Shown: in pieces, positions 9,389-17,894 of the stretch | How positions within the stretch are numbered: the stretch's first letter is position 1 | Layout: each line of letters begins with the position of its first letter | From: CAZFGK01 sp964518635 | Lineage (GTDB): Bacteria > Zixibacteria > MSB-5A5 > GN15 > FEB-12 | DNA: 64,000 nt | Direction: 5' to 3' | Assembly: GCA_964518635.1 (NCBI GenBank) | Contig: CAZFGK010000005.1 | Span: 62,001-126,000 of the forward strand | Position numbers and translations under genes: made by a program | The notes under the pieces: generated by a model | Told to the model about the DNA's origin: nothing | The model's input: only the letters and a program-made list of their open reading frames with translations | Database searches by the model: none

Positions 9389-11149
9389 CTATCGAAAAAG
9401 AACCGGCAGGGTCAACGTATCCTTCTCTCGTACAATCCGCACATCGGTCGAGTCCCCTTTACGAAACTTTCCGAGCGCACTCATATAGCCGTTGATATCA
9501 TCAATCGGCCATTTACCGAGTCCAATGACCACATCCCCTCGCACCAATCCGGCCTTATCTGCCGGACGACCTGCCGAGACGCCGTCAATGCGTAGGCCAC
9601 GAACTTCAGCCACGTAGTCAGGCATGATCCCCATGGTCACACTGAATGAGCTTGCCATTCGTCCCTGATTGTCATCCTTCGTTTTGGTAAAGATCATCGG
9701 TTCGGAGGCCTCATCGACGAAATCGATGACATCCCGCACAACTTTCAGCACCGTCACGAGTCCGGGGTAGTCGACTTTGTCGGGGGTGTCGCTTGGTTTG
9801 TGGTAGTCGGAATGCGCGCCGGTAAAGAAGTGCAGGACCGGAATTGAGGCATGATAGAATGATGTGTGATCGGATGGCCCGGTACCCGGTTCGCGAAATG
9901 AGAGCTTTAGTCCTTCCGGCTTATACTTCTCAAAAAACGGTTTGAATACAGGGGAGGTACCAGTTCCGAAAACTGCCAAACCAGAATCCTGACCTGTGAG
10001 GCGACCGATCATGTCCATATTGAGCATAAAACGAACCGGCTTCTTCGCAAACTCTGGGTCTTTGACAAAATGATTTGAGCCAAGCAGTCCGGATTCTTCA
10101 CCGCTGAATGCGACAAAAGTCATGGAATAACGTCGCTCTTTCAGTGGGAGGGATGCATAGTGCCTCGCGAGTTCTATCAATCCTGCCGTACCGGAGGCGT
10201 TGTCATCGGCGCCATAGTGAATTGCTTTCTCAGGGCCGGCATGAAGTGAGCCGGAACCATGTCCGCCATACCCGAGATGATCGACATGCGCGCCAATAAC
10301 AATTAAGGTGTCAGACAGCCCTTTGAGGGTCGCAACCACATTTCGGCTCGTGTCGCGAGTGCGGAGAAGCTCAGTTTTTCCTTCTAGTCGACTGATCGCC
10401 GGGGCTTCAAGAGAGAGACCTAGTTTTTCAAGTGCAGTACGTCTGAGAAAGACAATCGGGAATGGTTTTGCCGCAACATGAGTGGCCGCTGAAATGACTA
10501 CGGAGTCATCTTGCGATGGCGGCGTTATCAGGATGACTGCACCGACCTTTTTCTCTTCAGCCGTCTGAAGCTTGTCGGTCATTGAGCCATATTTCGAAAG
10601 GTCTTCGTGTGGATACTGGGTGGAGTCAGGGGCGTACCTGCGAATGAGTACCGCCTTCCCGCTGACTTCCTTGCCAGCGTAGTTGTCATACCCCTTCTCC
10701 GAGATGATCCCGTATTCGAGATCAATGATAGTATCGAATGAAAGAGCTGCATCCCCGGATTGTGGGAAGATCAGATAATCCTGTCCTAGAGTGAGAACGA
10801 CTCCATTAACTTTGACCTCGCAGTTCGGGCTGGGGACTACCTGACGGGTGAAGGGGAAGGGCTGAAACCAGCCCTTATCCGTACCTGCGGGTGTGAGTTT
10901 TGCACCCTTGAACTGATCGGCGACATAGCGAGTCGCTTTCTCTTCGCCGACTTCTCCCACCCCACGCCCTTCAAGAGAGTCGGCGGCGAGGATGTAGACA
11001 TGACGGCGAAGTTCGTCGGCAGTTATTGTATACGGTTTTCCAAGAACGGTACTTGCCGTACAGGCGAGAAAAGCGACTACGAGGAAGTGCGCTATTCTGG
11101 ATGTTCTGGAAAGAGATTTGACAGACCGGAGCGAATTGTTAGTGTTCAT
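9389..11149 (-). CDS. Secreted M28 aminopeptidase with PA-like insert and C-terminal PDZ domain
   Basis: A zinc exopeptidase exported to the periplasm or surface, 586 residues. It has a signal peptide ending near TASTVLGKP, a protease-associated-like insert around residues 120-260, then the M28 metal set: His in GAHVDHLGYG, Asp in YGADDNASG, Glu-Glu in SGEESGLLGS, Asp in MLNMDMIGR and His in HSDYHKPSDTPD. A PDZ domain fills the last 90 residues (VSAGRPADKAGLVRGDVVIGLG). I chose the ATG at 11149 over a TTG two codons upstream because a TATGAT box lies six bases before it. It converges on rel with only ten bases between the stops and no visible terminator. Confidence 0.9.
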   Translation of the reverse strand: MNTNNSLRSVKSLSRTSRIAHFLVVAFLACTASTVLGKPYTITADELRRHVYILAADSLEGRGVGEVGEEKATRYVADQFKGAKLTPAGTDKGWFQPFPFTRQVVPSPNCEVKVNGVVLTLGQDYLIFPQSGDAALSFDTIIDLEYGIISEKGYDNYAGKEVSGKAVLIRRYAPDSTQYPHEDLSKYGSMTDKLQTAEEKKVGAVILITPPSQDDSVVISAATHVAAKPFPIVFLRRTALEKLGLSLEAPAISRLEGKTELLRTRDTSRNVVATLKGLSDTLIVIGAHVDHLGYGGHGSGSLHAGPEKAIHYGADDNASGTAGLIELARHYASLPLKERRYSMTFVAFSGEESGLLGSNHFVKDPEFAKKPVRFMLNMDMIGRLTGQDSGLAVFGTGTSPVFKPFFEKYKPEGLKLSFREPGTGPSDHTSFYHASIPVLHFFTGAHSDYHKPSDTPDKVDYPGLVTVLKVVRDVIDFVDEASEPMIFTKTKDDNQGRMASSFSVTMGIMPDYVAEVRGLRIDGVSAGRPADKAGLVRGDVVIGLGKWPIDDINGYMSALGKFRKGDSTDVRIVREKDTLTLPVLFR

Positions 11150-11155
11150 GGACAA

Positions 11156-11184
11156 ATCATACGCTACTTTTGACCGACTTGAAA
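11156..11184 (-). promoter_or_regulatory. Candidate promoter of the M28 peptidase, leaderless type
   Basis: On the minus strand a TATGAT -10 box (11156-11161) lies exactly six bases before the peptidase ATG at 11149, with a weak TTTCAA-type -35 17 bases further up. No Shine-Dalgarno sequence precedes the ATG. If it is used, transcription would begin at or within a base or two of the start codon. The spacing recurs at other genes in this window. Confidence 0.4.
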
Positions 11185-11215
11185 ACCGAAAAGTGAAAGT
11201 GAGTGAGAATCAGCC

Positions 11216-11797
11216 ATGACTGAGTCAGGCAGCGATCCCAGAACCCAATCGACCCCGAAACAGATCCCCGAGATAGCCGTTGTCTTGTTTACCCTTGTCG
11301 CATTGACGGGAATCTTCTATGCGATACGATTCATGACACCCGGTCCCGGCTCCTCTTCTCAGCAGCCTTCACAGCAATCGGCAGCGCAGAATCCCTCCTC
11401 TGGTTCGACGATGCCACGTGATCAGCTGGTCTTACCTTCTACGTTTGATTCGCTCATCGCAACTGGACATCAGATGATGGATCAGCAGAACTTTCTGGTT
11501 GCCTCCGAGGCCTATGCAAGGGCATTGGCACTTGATAGTTCAAACGTCGACATCATCGTCGACTATGGTGCCTGTCTGCATGGGATTGGAATGCCTGATC
11601 GCGCGCTTCAGGAATTTCGCCGCGCTCTCAAACGAGCTCCGAATCATCCTATTGCTCATTTTAACATGGGAATCGTCCATATGCCGACCAATCCGGATTC
11701 TGCGAGATTTTACTGGAATCGCTATCTTGAGATTGAGCCGAATGGTCCTGGGGCCGATCGCGCTCGTGAACTCTTAGCGAATCATCCGACGAAATAG
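11216..11797 (+). CDS. Membrane-anchored TPR protein
   Basis: A 193-residue protein with one membrane segment near residues 20-40 (IAVVLFTLVALTGIFYAIRF), a Ser/Gln/Pro-rich linker, and two to three tetratricopeptide repeats from about residue 80 to the end (for example ALDSSNVDIIVDYGACLHGIG and HFNMGIVHMPTNPDSARFYW). TPRs hold protein partners, so this is probably a scaffold on the outer face of the inner membrane; no partner can be named. It is divergent from the M28 peptidase and 13 bases before the ComF-like gene. Confidence 0.75.
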   Translation: MTESGSDPRTQSTPKQIPEIAVVLFTLVALTGIFYAIRFMTPGPGSSSQQPSQQSAAQNPSSGSTMPRDQLVLPSTFDSLIATGHQMMDQQNFLVASEAYARALALDSSNVDIIVDYGACLHGIGMPDRALQEFRRALKRAPNHPIAHFNMGIVHMPTNPDSARFYWNRYLEIEPNGPGADRARELLANHPTK

Positions 11798-11810
11798 CGG
11801 CGTCGCTCCT

Positions 11811-12548
11811 ATGGGAATGGCAGAGCTTCGACACGAACTGGTGCAAGTGGTTCGACCCTTCCTCGTGCCGGTTCAGGATTTTCTCTTTCCCAATAGGTGT
11901 GCAGGGTGTGGCGGGGAAGTTCACACCGAAGAAAGATCATGGTGTCAGCAGTGTGAGAAACGGCTTCTTCGCTATACCTCAGCACTTTGCTCCGTCTGCT
12001 TTCTCCCTCTGTTGCAGCCGAAATGCTCAGGCTGCGAGAAAATAACCCGTCCTCTCATTGTCGGTTTCGAGTATCGACCGCCTCTACGAGAGATCATTCT
12101 CTCTCTGAAGTTTCAAAGCGTAACATCGGTGGTCGACTCGCTAGTTGACGCATGCCACGAAACATTTCTGAAAACTCTTTCGAATCTCGCACCAGATGCG
12201 TTGCTTCCGATTCCCCTCGCCGAGGGACGGGCCTATGTCCGCGGCTACAATCAGGCAGAACTGATTGCACAGGCGATCTCACGTCGCACCGATATTTCTG
12301 TCGAAAAGAATTTCCTCTATCGAATTAAAACACGACGTCCACAATCAAAGGTCAAACGAGAAAACAGGGAAGCAAATGTCGCCGGACTTTTTGCTGTCGA
12401 CGGTGAAGTGTTCGAAAAAGCCGAACCGAAGCGTGTCGTGATTGTGGATGATATTGTCACCACCGGAGCGACTTGCCGAGAAGTGACTCGTGTACTTGAA
12501 ACTGTCGGTGTAGACGTAGTCGGATGGATTTCGATTGCGCATGGCTAA
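11811..12548 (+). CDS. ComF family protein (zinc ribbon plus phosphoribosyltransferase domain)
   Basis: A 245-residue ComF-like protein, a family linked to uptake and processing of transforming DNA in competent bacteria. The N-terminal third holds four CxxC pairs (CAGC, CQQC, CSVC, CSGC), giving a double zinc ribbon. The rest is a type I phosphoribosyltransferase-like domain with the RGYNQAELIA segment and the PRPP loop VVIVDDIVTTGAT near residue 210. Its stop overlaps the start of the recombinase gene by eight bases. Competence function is known only for the family. Confidence 0.88.
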   Translation: MGMAELRHELVQVVRPFLVPVQDFLFPNRCAGCGGEVHTEERSWCQQCEKRLLRYTSALCSVCFLPLLQPKCSGCEKITRPLIVGFEYRPPLREIILSLKFQSVTSVVDSLVDACHETFLKTLSNLAPDALLPIPLAEGRAYVRGYNQAELIAQAISRRTDISVEKNFLYRIKTRRPQSKVKRENREANVAGLFAVDGEVFEKAEPKRVVIVDDIVTTGATCREVTRVLETVGVDVVGWISIAHG

Positions 12549-13482
12549 GCAACCGTTTCGATTGAATCAGCTTCAGCAGCTCGTCTCAGAATTTATTACG
12601 GTGCTGAGTATTGATAGAGGAATGTCCGTTCACACGACGAGTGCCTATCGATCTGATATTCTGCAGTTTGTCACCATCAGCAAACTGCAACAAACCAATG
12701 AAATCAGTGAAGGGGTCATTGCTTCGTATGTGAATGAACTGGGGAAGTTGCGACTCCGACCAGCATCACTTGCGAGAAAACTGTCCGCTGTTCGTCAGTT
12801 TCTGGAGTACCTGCGTCAGGCACATGATTTTCAAGGGGATCCGCTTGCTGCATTTACCGCCCCAAAGCTTGGGAAGTATCATCCCGACTACCTCACGATC
12901 GAACAGGTGGGTGCCATTATTGCTGCGACTGGTGAGTCAACAAGCCCGATCCGAGATCGGGCCATGATCGAGTTGCTGTACGGTTCGGGATTGAGAATCG
13001 GAGAGCTTGCCGCTCTCACCACCCGTCAATTTGAGTTCGAGGCAGGATTCGTTCGAGTCACCGGCAAGGGGAAGAAACAGCGATTAGTTCCCCTGAGCAA
13101 ACCGGCTATTGAGGCCACGAAATGCTGGATTCATGAACTGGGGAATAACCGAAAATGGGGAGGGGATTTCCTTTTTCCCGGGGGGAGGGATGGCTCCGGA
13201 AAGAAAGGGCTCTCACGGGTCGCGCTCTGGAAGATCATCCGGTCGGTGGTTTTGCGCTCCGGGGTGACCGCAACGGTAACCCCCCATTCATTCCGCCACT
13301 CCTTTGCCACTCATTTGCTGGAGGGGGGGGCTGATTTACGCGTGGTGCAGGAGTTGCTCGGTCATGCCGATATTACGACAACCGAGATCTATACCCGTGT
13401 CAATAGAGACTATCTTATCAGCGAACACAAGCGTTTCCACCCCCTTGAACTTGCCCGCAGCGGCCGACGGGGAAGGACCTGA
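12541..13482 (+). CDS. xerC: XerC-like tyrosine recombinase
   Basis: A site-specific recombinase of 313 residues, of the kind that resolves chromosome dimers at dif with a XerD partner. The N-terminal SAM-like DNA-binding domain (residues 10-95) is followed by the catalytic domain with R152 (GSGLRIGEL), K176 (TGKGKK), H249-x2-R252, H275 (LLGHADI) and the nucleophile Y284 (EIYTRV), all present. I chose the ATG at 12541, which overlaps the ComF stop, over a TTG two codons upstream. No phage or integron genes surround it, which favours a housekeeping XerC role; XerD or another Xer cannot be excluded. Confidence 0.87.
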   Translation: MAKQPFRLNQLQQLVSEFITVLSIDRGMSVHTTSAYRSDILQFVTISKLQQTNEISEGVIASYVNELGKLRLRPASLARKLSAVRQFLEYLRQAHDFQGDPLAAFTAPKLGKYHPDYLTIEQVGAIIAATGESTSPIRDRAMIELLYGSGLRIGELAALTTRQFEFEAGFVRVTGKGKKQRLVPLSKPAIEATKCWIHELGNNRKWGGDFLFPGGRDGSGKKGLSRVALWKIIRSVVLRSGVTATVTPHSFRHSFATHLLEGGADLRVVQELLGHADITTTEIYTRVNRDYLISEHKRFHPLELARSGRRGRT

Positions 13483-14431
13483 CGCGCAATCTCTTGGGAT
13501 TGCCGTCCGGCTCCACGATCCTTCTATAGAGCCACGTCTTCTGCATGCCCTTCGCCAGCGTCCGCATCAAATCATGTCGTATGAGAGCTTTGATGACCTC
13601 TTGTCACTGGTGCGTCGTCGTCAGGTTGACCTGATTGTTATAACGGCAAAGGGGGGACTTGCGAATGAGATCGAACTGCTCAGAAGAATCCAGCGAAATG
13701 TCTTCGTGAGTATTATCCCGACGGTTGTCTTCCATCCGGAGCCGTCTCTGGCAGAACTTACGACTGCATACGAATGTGGTGCAGATGATGTCATTTCTGG
13801 TGAATGGGTCGACAAGCTGGTCGAAGTCCGTCTGCAGCGAGTCCTTGAACGGAGCCGAAAGAATCTCGCGATTAATCCAAGTACTCGTCTGCCCGGCCCT
13901 TCTCTTATAGACCGAGAGATCAGTGCGCAGCTCAGCAGCCAGAGTGCGTTCTCCGTCTGCTATGCTGATCTCGACAATTTCAAAGCGTACAACGATTTCT
14001 ACGGCTACGCGGCCGGTGATCGTCTGATAGGTGTCTCGGCTAAAATTATCAAAGACACGGTCTTTGATCTGTGCCGAGAAGGATTTGTCGGGCATATCGC
14101 AGGAGATGATTTTGTCTTTATCATTCCGGATGAGCGGGTGCCGGAAATTTGCACCTGGATCATCAAGACCTTTGATACCGCGATTCCGAATTACTATGAC
14201 GCCGCCGATGTCGAGCGTGGAAGCATTATGTCAATCAATCGGAAAGGGGAGCAGGAATCATTTCCGCTCCTCTCGATTTCTATCGCAGTAGTCTCAACAA
14301 GAAACCGCCGATTCAAACATCACGGTGAACTGAGCCGAACTCTCGCTGAACTCAAAAAAGCTGCAAAAGCGATGCCCGGTTCGAACTATCTGGTCGACCG
14401 CAGGCGGGCATCCCCCAAAGCACGCGAATAG
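13445..14431 (+). CDS. Pseudo-receiver plus degenerate GGDEF protein
   Basis: A protein with an N-terminal receiver-like domain and a C-terminal GGDEF-like domain. The receiver-like part (about residues 20-135) reads QVDLIVITAKGG where a phosphorylatable Asp is expected, so it is probably not phosphorylated. The GGDEF-like part keeps the substrate segment YADLDNFKAYNDFYGYAAGD but has AGDDF in place of GGDEF. It could be a weak cyclase, a GTP or c-di-GMP sensor, or a purely structural relative. The start is uncertain: the frame is open back to 13304 inside xerC, there is no convincing ATG with a ribosome site, and TTG at 13445 or 13451 is the best choice. Confidence 0.7.
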   Translation: MNLPAAADGEGPDAQSLGIAVRLHDPSIEPRLLHALRQRPHQIMSYESFDDLLSLVRRRQVDLIVITAKGGLANEIELLRRIQRNVFVSIIPTVVFHPEPSLAELTTAYECGADDVISGEWVDKLVEVRLQRVLERSRKNLAINPSTRLPGPSLIDREISAQLSSQSAFSVCYADLDNFKAYNDFYGYAAGDRLIGVSAKIIKDTVFDLCREGFVGHIAGDDFVFIIPDERVPEICTWIIKTFDTAIPNYYDAADVERGSIMSINRKGEQESFPLLSISIAVVSTRNRRFKHHGELSRTLAELKKAAKAMPGSNYLVDRRRASPKARE

Positions 14432-14457
14432 TTCTTCTAAGCTCGAATTTCTTCCAG

Positions 14458-16452
14458 CTACTTCTTCTTCTCTCCAATACCATGCCATGCGAAGTGCATC
14501 ATGGCTGCCATCAGAAGCGCGAACATCCCCAACGCTACCCACGGACCAGCTGATCCGGTAAGTGAGTTCAGCATCCCTTCGTGGGAATCGTAGTAATGAG
14601 CGTACGAAGTCGAAGCTCCGATTGTGAATGCGACCATGACCCCGACAAGAGCGTCGCCAGCGACCATTCCGGATGCGAGGAGCACACCATTGAAGACTCT
14701 TTTTTCGCCAAGCCCTGGTTGATTTGCGGATAGCTTTCCAACCAGCCATGCCAACAATCCGCCCAGCATGATCGGACTCGAGAGAGAAAACGGAAGATAG
14801 AGACCGATCGCAACCGGCAGCGCAGGGATGGCGAGCATTTCGATAAAGACCGCGATGAATCCACCAATGATCACAGGTGTCCATGGCAGATTCTGATTCA
14901 TCACTCCCGCCACAAGAGTCGCCATGACATTCGCCTGTGGTGCTTGCAGCGGCTGACGAGCACTATCGGTCGCGACAAATCCGAATGCGTCGTTAAGATA
15001 AAATATCGTAAATGCCATCGCGATAGCCGGGAGTGCAAGTCCGACAAACTCCATCAATTGCTGTTTGCGCGGGGTGGCACCTAAGAGAAATCCCGTCTTC
15101 AAATCCTGTGCGATATCACCCGACATACAAACCGCAATACAAACAACCGTACCGACTGACATTGCGGTGATCATACCATTCACGCCTGAAATGCCGAAAG
15201 CGAGAAGGATCAGGCACGTAACCAGCAATGTCGCGATGGTCATTCCGGAGACTGGGGATGACGATGACCCGACGAGTCCAACAATTCTTGATGCGACTAC
15301 TACAAAGAAAAAGCCAAAGAGTACGGCAATCAGAGTTCCCAGCAGGTTGAGTTCGGTGCCGGGGAAGAGCCACATGGCGACCGCGATCAGCAATGTCCCG
15401 CCAAGCACCCAGGACATTGGCAGATCCTGATTCGTACGAGAGACCGTCTCCGAACTGCTTTTCTTCGCGACGAGCTGCTTGAATCCCTCTTTAAACGATG
15501 TGAGAATTACCGGCATCGTCTTGAAGAGTGAAATAAATCCGCCAACCGCGACTGCTCCGACGCCGATATATTTGATATATGAACCACGAAGTTCATTTGC
15601 GGTCATATCTGCGAGTGGGATTGTACTTGGTGCGAGAATCGCGCCGGGCATTGCTGCACCGAGGTAAGAGAGCAGTGGGCCGATGACGAGATAGCCGAGC
15701 ACCGCTCCAGCCATCATGTAGGCAGCGACGCGAATACCAAGAATGAATCCGACACCTAAGAGAGCAGGGGTAGCATCAATGCCAACAATCCCCCCTTTGA
15801 GGAGTCCTCTGAATTCGTAGTTCACTGACTCCGCCCAACCCTTTGCGAGGTTATAGAGGGCCTTGAATGAAGCCCCCATGACGATCCCCATCAACACAAG
15901 TTTCGCTTTCCCTCCACCTTCATCTCCTGCCATGATAATTTCAGCGCAGGCAGTCCCTTCTGGAAAGGCGAGCTTCCCGTGCTCTTTCTCCACGAGATAT
16001 CTACGGAGTGGAATCATGAGCAAGATCCCAAGTCCACCTCCGAGGAGAGAGAGGAAGAATACCTGAAACGGCGTGACCGTGTGCTGATATCCCTGTGCGA
16101 TCAGCTGTTGATTCGCACCCCAGATGAAAAATGCAGGGATGGTAAATATGATTCCGGCGGCAAGTGACTCACCGCTTGAACCGATAGTCTGCACGATGTT
16201 ATGTTCGAGCGGGGAGGCCTTCTTCGCACGGAAAAGGATTCCGAATATCGCCATCGACATCACCGCAGCAGGGATAGAGGCTGATACTGTCAACCCAAAT
16301 TTGAGTCCGAGGTATGCATTAGCAATACCAAATACAACGGCGATAACCGCTCCGAGAATAACAGCTCGCCAAGTGACTTCTGCAACGTTTTGCTCAGCGC
16401 GAATAAAGGGAACATACGCTGACCCACTGGTCGATTTTTTCGACTCTTGCAT
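14458..16452 (-). CDS. OPT family oligopeptide transporter
   Basis: A large inner-membrane transporter of 664 residues with about fifteen hydrophobic segments, of the oligopeptide transporter family, whose members import peptides or metal chelates with protons. Family patterns include an early NAYLGLKFGLTVSASIPAAV, the LEHNIVQTIGSSGESLAAG segment near residue 80 and FPEGTACAEI near 165. It starts at an ATG with GGGAG close upstream and stands alone, converging with the GGDEF-like gene across 26 bases. The substrate is not evident. Confidence 0.9.
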   Translation of the reverse strand: MQESKKSTSGSAYVPFIRAEQNVAEVTWRAVILGAVIAVVFGIANAYLGLKFGLTVSASIPAAVMSMAIFGILFRAKKASPLEHNIVQTIGSSGESLAAGIIFTIPAFFIWGANQQLIAQGYQHTVTPFQVFFLSLLGGGLGILLMIPLRRYLVEKEHGKLAFPEGTACAEIIMAGDEGGGKAKLVLMGIVMGASFKALYNLAKGWAESVNYEFRGLLKGGIVGIDATPALLGVGFILGIRVAAYMMAGAVLGYLVIGPLLSYLGAAMPGAILAPSTIPLADMTANELRGSYIKYIGVGAVAVGGFISLFKTMPVILTSFKEGFKQLVAKKSSSETVSRTNQDLPMSWVLGGTLLIAVAMWLFPGTELNLLGTLIAVLFGFFFVVVASRIVGLVGSSSSPVSGMTIATLLVTCLILLAFGISGVNGMITAMSVGTVVCIAVCMSGDIAQDLKTGFLLGATPRKQQLMEFVGLALPAIAMAFTIFYLNDAFGFVATDSARQPLQAPQANVMATLVAGVMNQNLPWTPVIIGGFIAVFIEMLAIPALPVAIGLYLPFSLSSPIMLGGLLAWLVGKLSANQPGLGEKRVFNGVLLASGMVAGDALVGVMVAFTIGASTSYAHYYDSHEGMLNSLTGSAGPWVALGMFALLMAAMMHFAWHGIGEKKK

Positions 16453-16904
16453 GCATCTCCCAACCGGTTATCAGACTTTCGTTTGTGAGAATGTCTGGAT
16501 TTCAATTCAAAAGGTCAACTCCGCCTCTAAACCCAAGTTTCTTGATGAGAAGCAGCAGATTTTCGAAACAGATTTACCCTTGTAAGTCACCATTCCGCAG
16601 TTCCTGCGTCGAACGAAGTCATATTCATTGAAGTCGAAAGTGTCAGGGAAATGAGTGAAGCTACTGTGCGACAACACTTTTACACTTTCCTCGTGAACTT
16701 CTCACAAAGTAAAGTGTTAAACTGATTGACCAGTGGGGGAGTGCCCCTAGATTAGTAGTGTGAGACAGGCGAGTCTCGCTTTCTGATTGCTCGTATCCGC
16801 AGCACCTCTTTGTTCAAGGGAAAGAAATGTCACTGGCATGTCTAGTCACGCCGTGTTGGTGGCGCAAAGAGAAAACCTCCAAAAGGAATGGGGAAAGTCA
16901 AGGT
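16453..16904. other. 452-base gene-free stretch between divergent genes
   Basis: This intergenic region separates the OPT transporter (minus) from the cohesin-like protein (plus). It holds a promoter-like pair at 16726-16753 with a short GC hairpin in its spacer, an imperfect inverted repeat around 16676-16720 (ACACTTTTACACTTT against AAAGTAAAGTGT) and a small hairpin near 16761-16776. I compared the 150-base leader with known riboswitch cores and found no convincing match. Confidence 0.5.
16726..16753 (+). promoter_or_regulatory. Candidate promoter for the cohesin-like secreted protein
   Basis: TTGACC and TAGATT boxes are separated by 16 bases, and the spacer contains a GGGG/CCCC mini-hairpin. 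Use of this site would give the downstream gene an mRNA leader of about 145 bases. Confidence 0.35.
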
Positions 16905-17729
16905 ATGCGCATGAAATCCCTCCACAGCGCAGCAGCCCTCCTGCTGCTCCCGGCCTTTGCCTTTGCAGTTGAGCACAAGGTAATGGTCTCCGAGTCGCCT
17001 GTCGAAAGTGCCGACTCAAAAGAAACGGCGACTATCGTGGTACCTGTCAGCGTCAGCAATGATGCCGGACTGATGGCGATGGATCTGCCACTCTCGTTCA
17101 ATGAAGGCGTCACCCTCCAGAAAGTTACCTTTGAGGGGACCCGCGCCGAACATTTCGATCTCAAGATCTCGAACATCAACAACGAAGAGAATCGTGTGTT
17201 GATCGGTCTGGTCAATCAGACTCAGCGTGAACGCCGTCCTGAGCTTGCTTCCGGAACTGGTGTGATTGCGAATCTGCATTTCACCATTGATGATCCGGCC
17301 GTGACGGAAATCGTGATCAATGCAATCAAGATGGAAGTTCCGAAACATGAACTGACATTTATCTATCGTGGCGAATCAGGGATGACCCGTGTCACTCCCG
17401 GCTTTACTCCGGTCTCTGTGCTTCTCGGTGGAGCTGGCAGTACATTGCCGACAGAGTACGCGCTCAATCAGAACTACCCGAATCCATTCAACCCGTCGAC
17501 CGAAATCGCTTTTGCACTGCCGAATGCCGGTATTGTGAAGCTGGTGGTCTATAACACCCTTGGTCAGGAAGTGAATACCCTGGTTGACACCGATATGCCG
17601 GCTGGCAACCATACCATTACCTGGGACGGACGAAATCGGAATGGATCCAGCGCGGCAACAGGCCTCTATTTCTATCGCCTGACTGCGAATGGTTTTGAAT
17701 CATCCAAAAAGATGATGCTGATCAAGTAG
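16905..17729 (+). CDS. Secreted protein: cohesin-like domain plus type IX-like C-terminal sorting domain
   Basis: A 274-residue exported protein. After a signal peptide (HSAAALLLLPAFAFA) comes a beta-rich domain at about 25-150 whose pattern resembles cohesin-fold domains: ETATIVVPVSVSNDAGLMAM, DLPLSFNEGVTLQKVTFEG, then GTGVIANLHFTI. A C-terminal domain of about 85 residues begins LNQNYPNPFNPST and ends in KKMMLIK, the layout of type IX-like sorting domains of the FCB group. I chose the ATG at 16905 (GGGGAAAG upstream) over an open frame from 16827 that would hide the signal peptide. The cohesin call is by pattern only. A terminator follows at once, so the gene is probably monocistronic. Confidence 0.72.
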   Translation: MRMKSLHSAAALLLLPAFAFAVEHKVMVSESPVESADSKETATIVVPVSVSNDAGLMAMDLPLSFNEGVTLQKVTFEGTRAEHFDLKISNINNEENRVLIGLVNQTQRERRPELASGTGVIANLHFTIDDPAVTEIVINAIKMEVPKHELTFIYRGESGMTRVTPGFTPVSVLLGGAGSTLPTEYALNQNYPNPFNPSTEIAFALPNAGIVKLVVYNTLGQEVNTLVDTDMPAGNHTITWDGRNRNGSSAATGLYFYRLTANGFESSKKMMLIK

Positions 17730-17787
17730 TTTGATGAAATCGTGAGCAATCGCTCACGGAGAGCCACTGTTTTGTTGGATAGTCTCC

Positions 17788-17820
17788 GCCCCGCTCATTG
17801 GATGAGCGGGGCCTTTTATT
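17788..17820 (+). terminator. Rho-independent terminator after the cohesin-like gene
   Basis: A perfect 10-bp stem (GCCCCGCTCA pairing with TGAGCGGGGC) with a 5-base loop, followed by CTTTTATT. It lies about 60 bases beyond the stop and before the mla genes. Confidence 0.88.
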
Positions 17821-17824
17821 GACA

Positions 17825-17838
17825 GAATACCGGTATTC
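17825..17838. promoter_or_regulatory. 14-bp perfect palindrome upstream of mlaE, possible operator
   Basis: GAATACCGGTATTC is a perfect palindrome lying 18 bases before a TTGACC box and 56 bases before the mlaE start. Its size suits a dimeric regulator site, but no regulator is identified. Confidence 0.3.
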
Positions 17839-17856
17839 CGTCGTTTGGTCTATTTC

Positions 17857-17885
17857 TTGACCTGCTAACAGTTTACGGCTACCAT
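17857..17885 (+). promoter_or_regulatory. Candidate promoter of the mla operon
   Basis: TTGACC (17857-17862) and TACCAT (17880-17885) are spaced 17 bases apart, and the mlaE ATG begins nine bases after the -10 box. There is no Shine-Dalgarno site, so the transcript would have almost no leader. Confidence 0.35.
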
Positions 17886-17894
17886 CGCCCCAAC

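Noticed and set aside
12541..13482. XerC-like gene considered as an integrase of a phage, integron or island
   Set aside because: No phage, attC or tRNA-flanked boundary is nearby, and it is coupled to a ComF-like gene.
15065..15430. Open frame opposite the OPT transporter
   Set aside because: Antisense to a clear membrane protein gene; the composition mirrors its codons.
16754..16904. Long leader before the cohesin-like gene, considered as a c-di-GMP-type riboswitch
   Set aside because: A GCGCAAAG piece is present, but the paired stems and the second conserved block of that riboswitch cannot be drawn.
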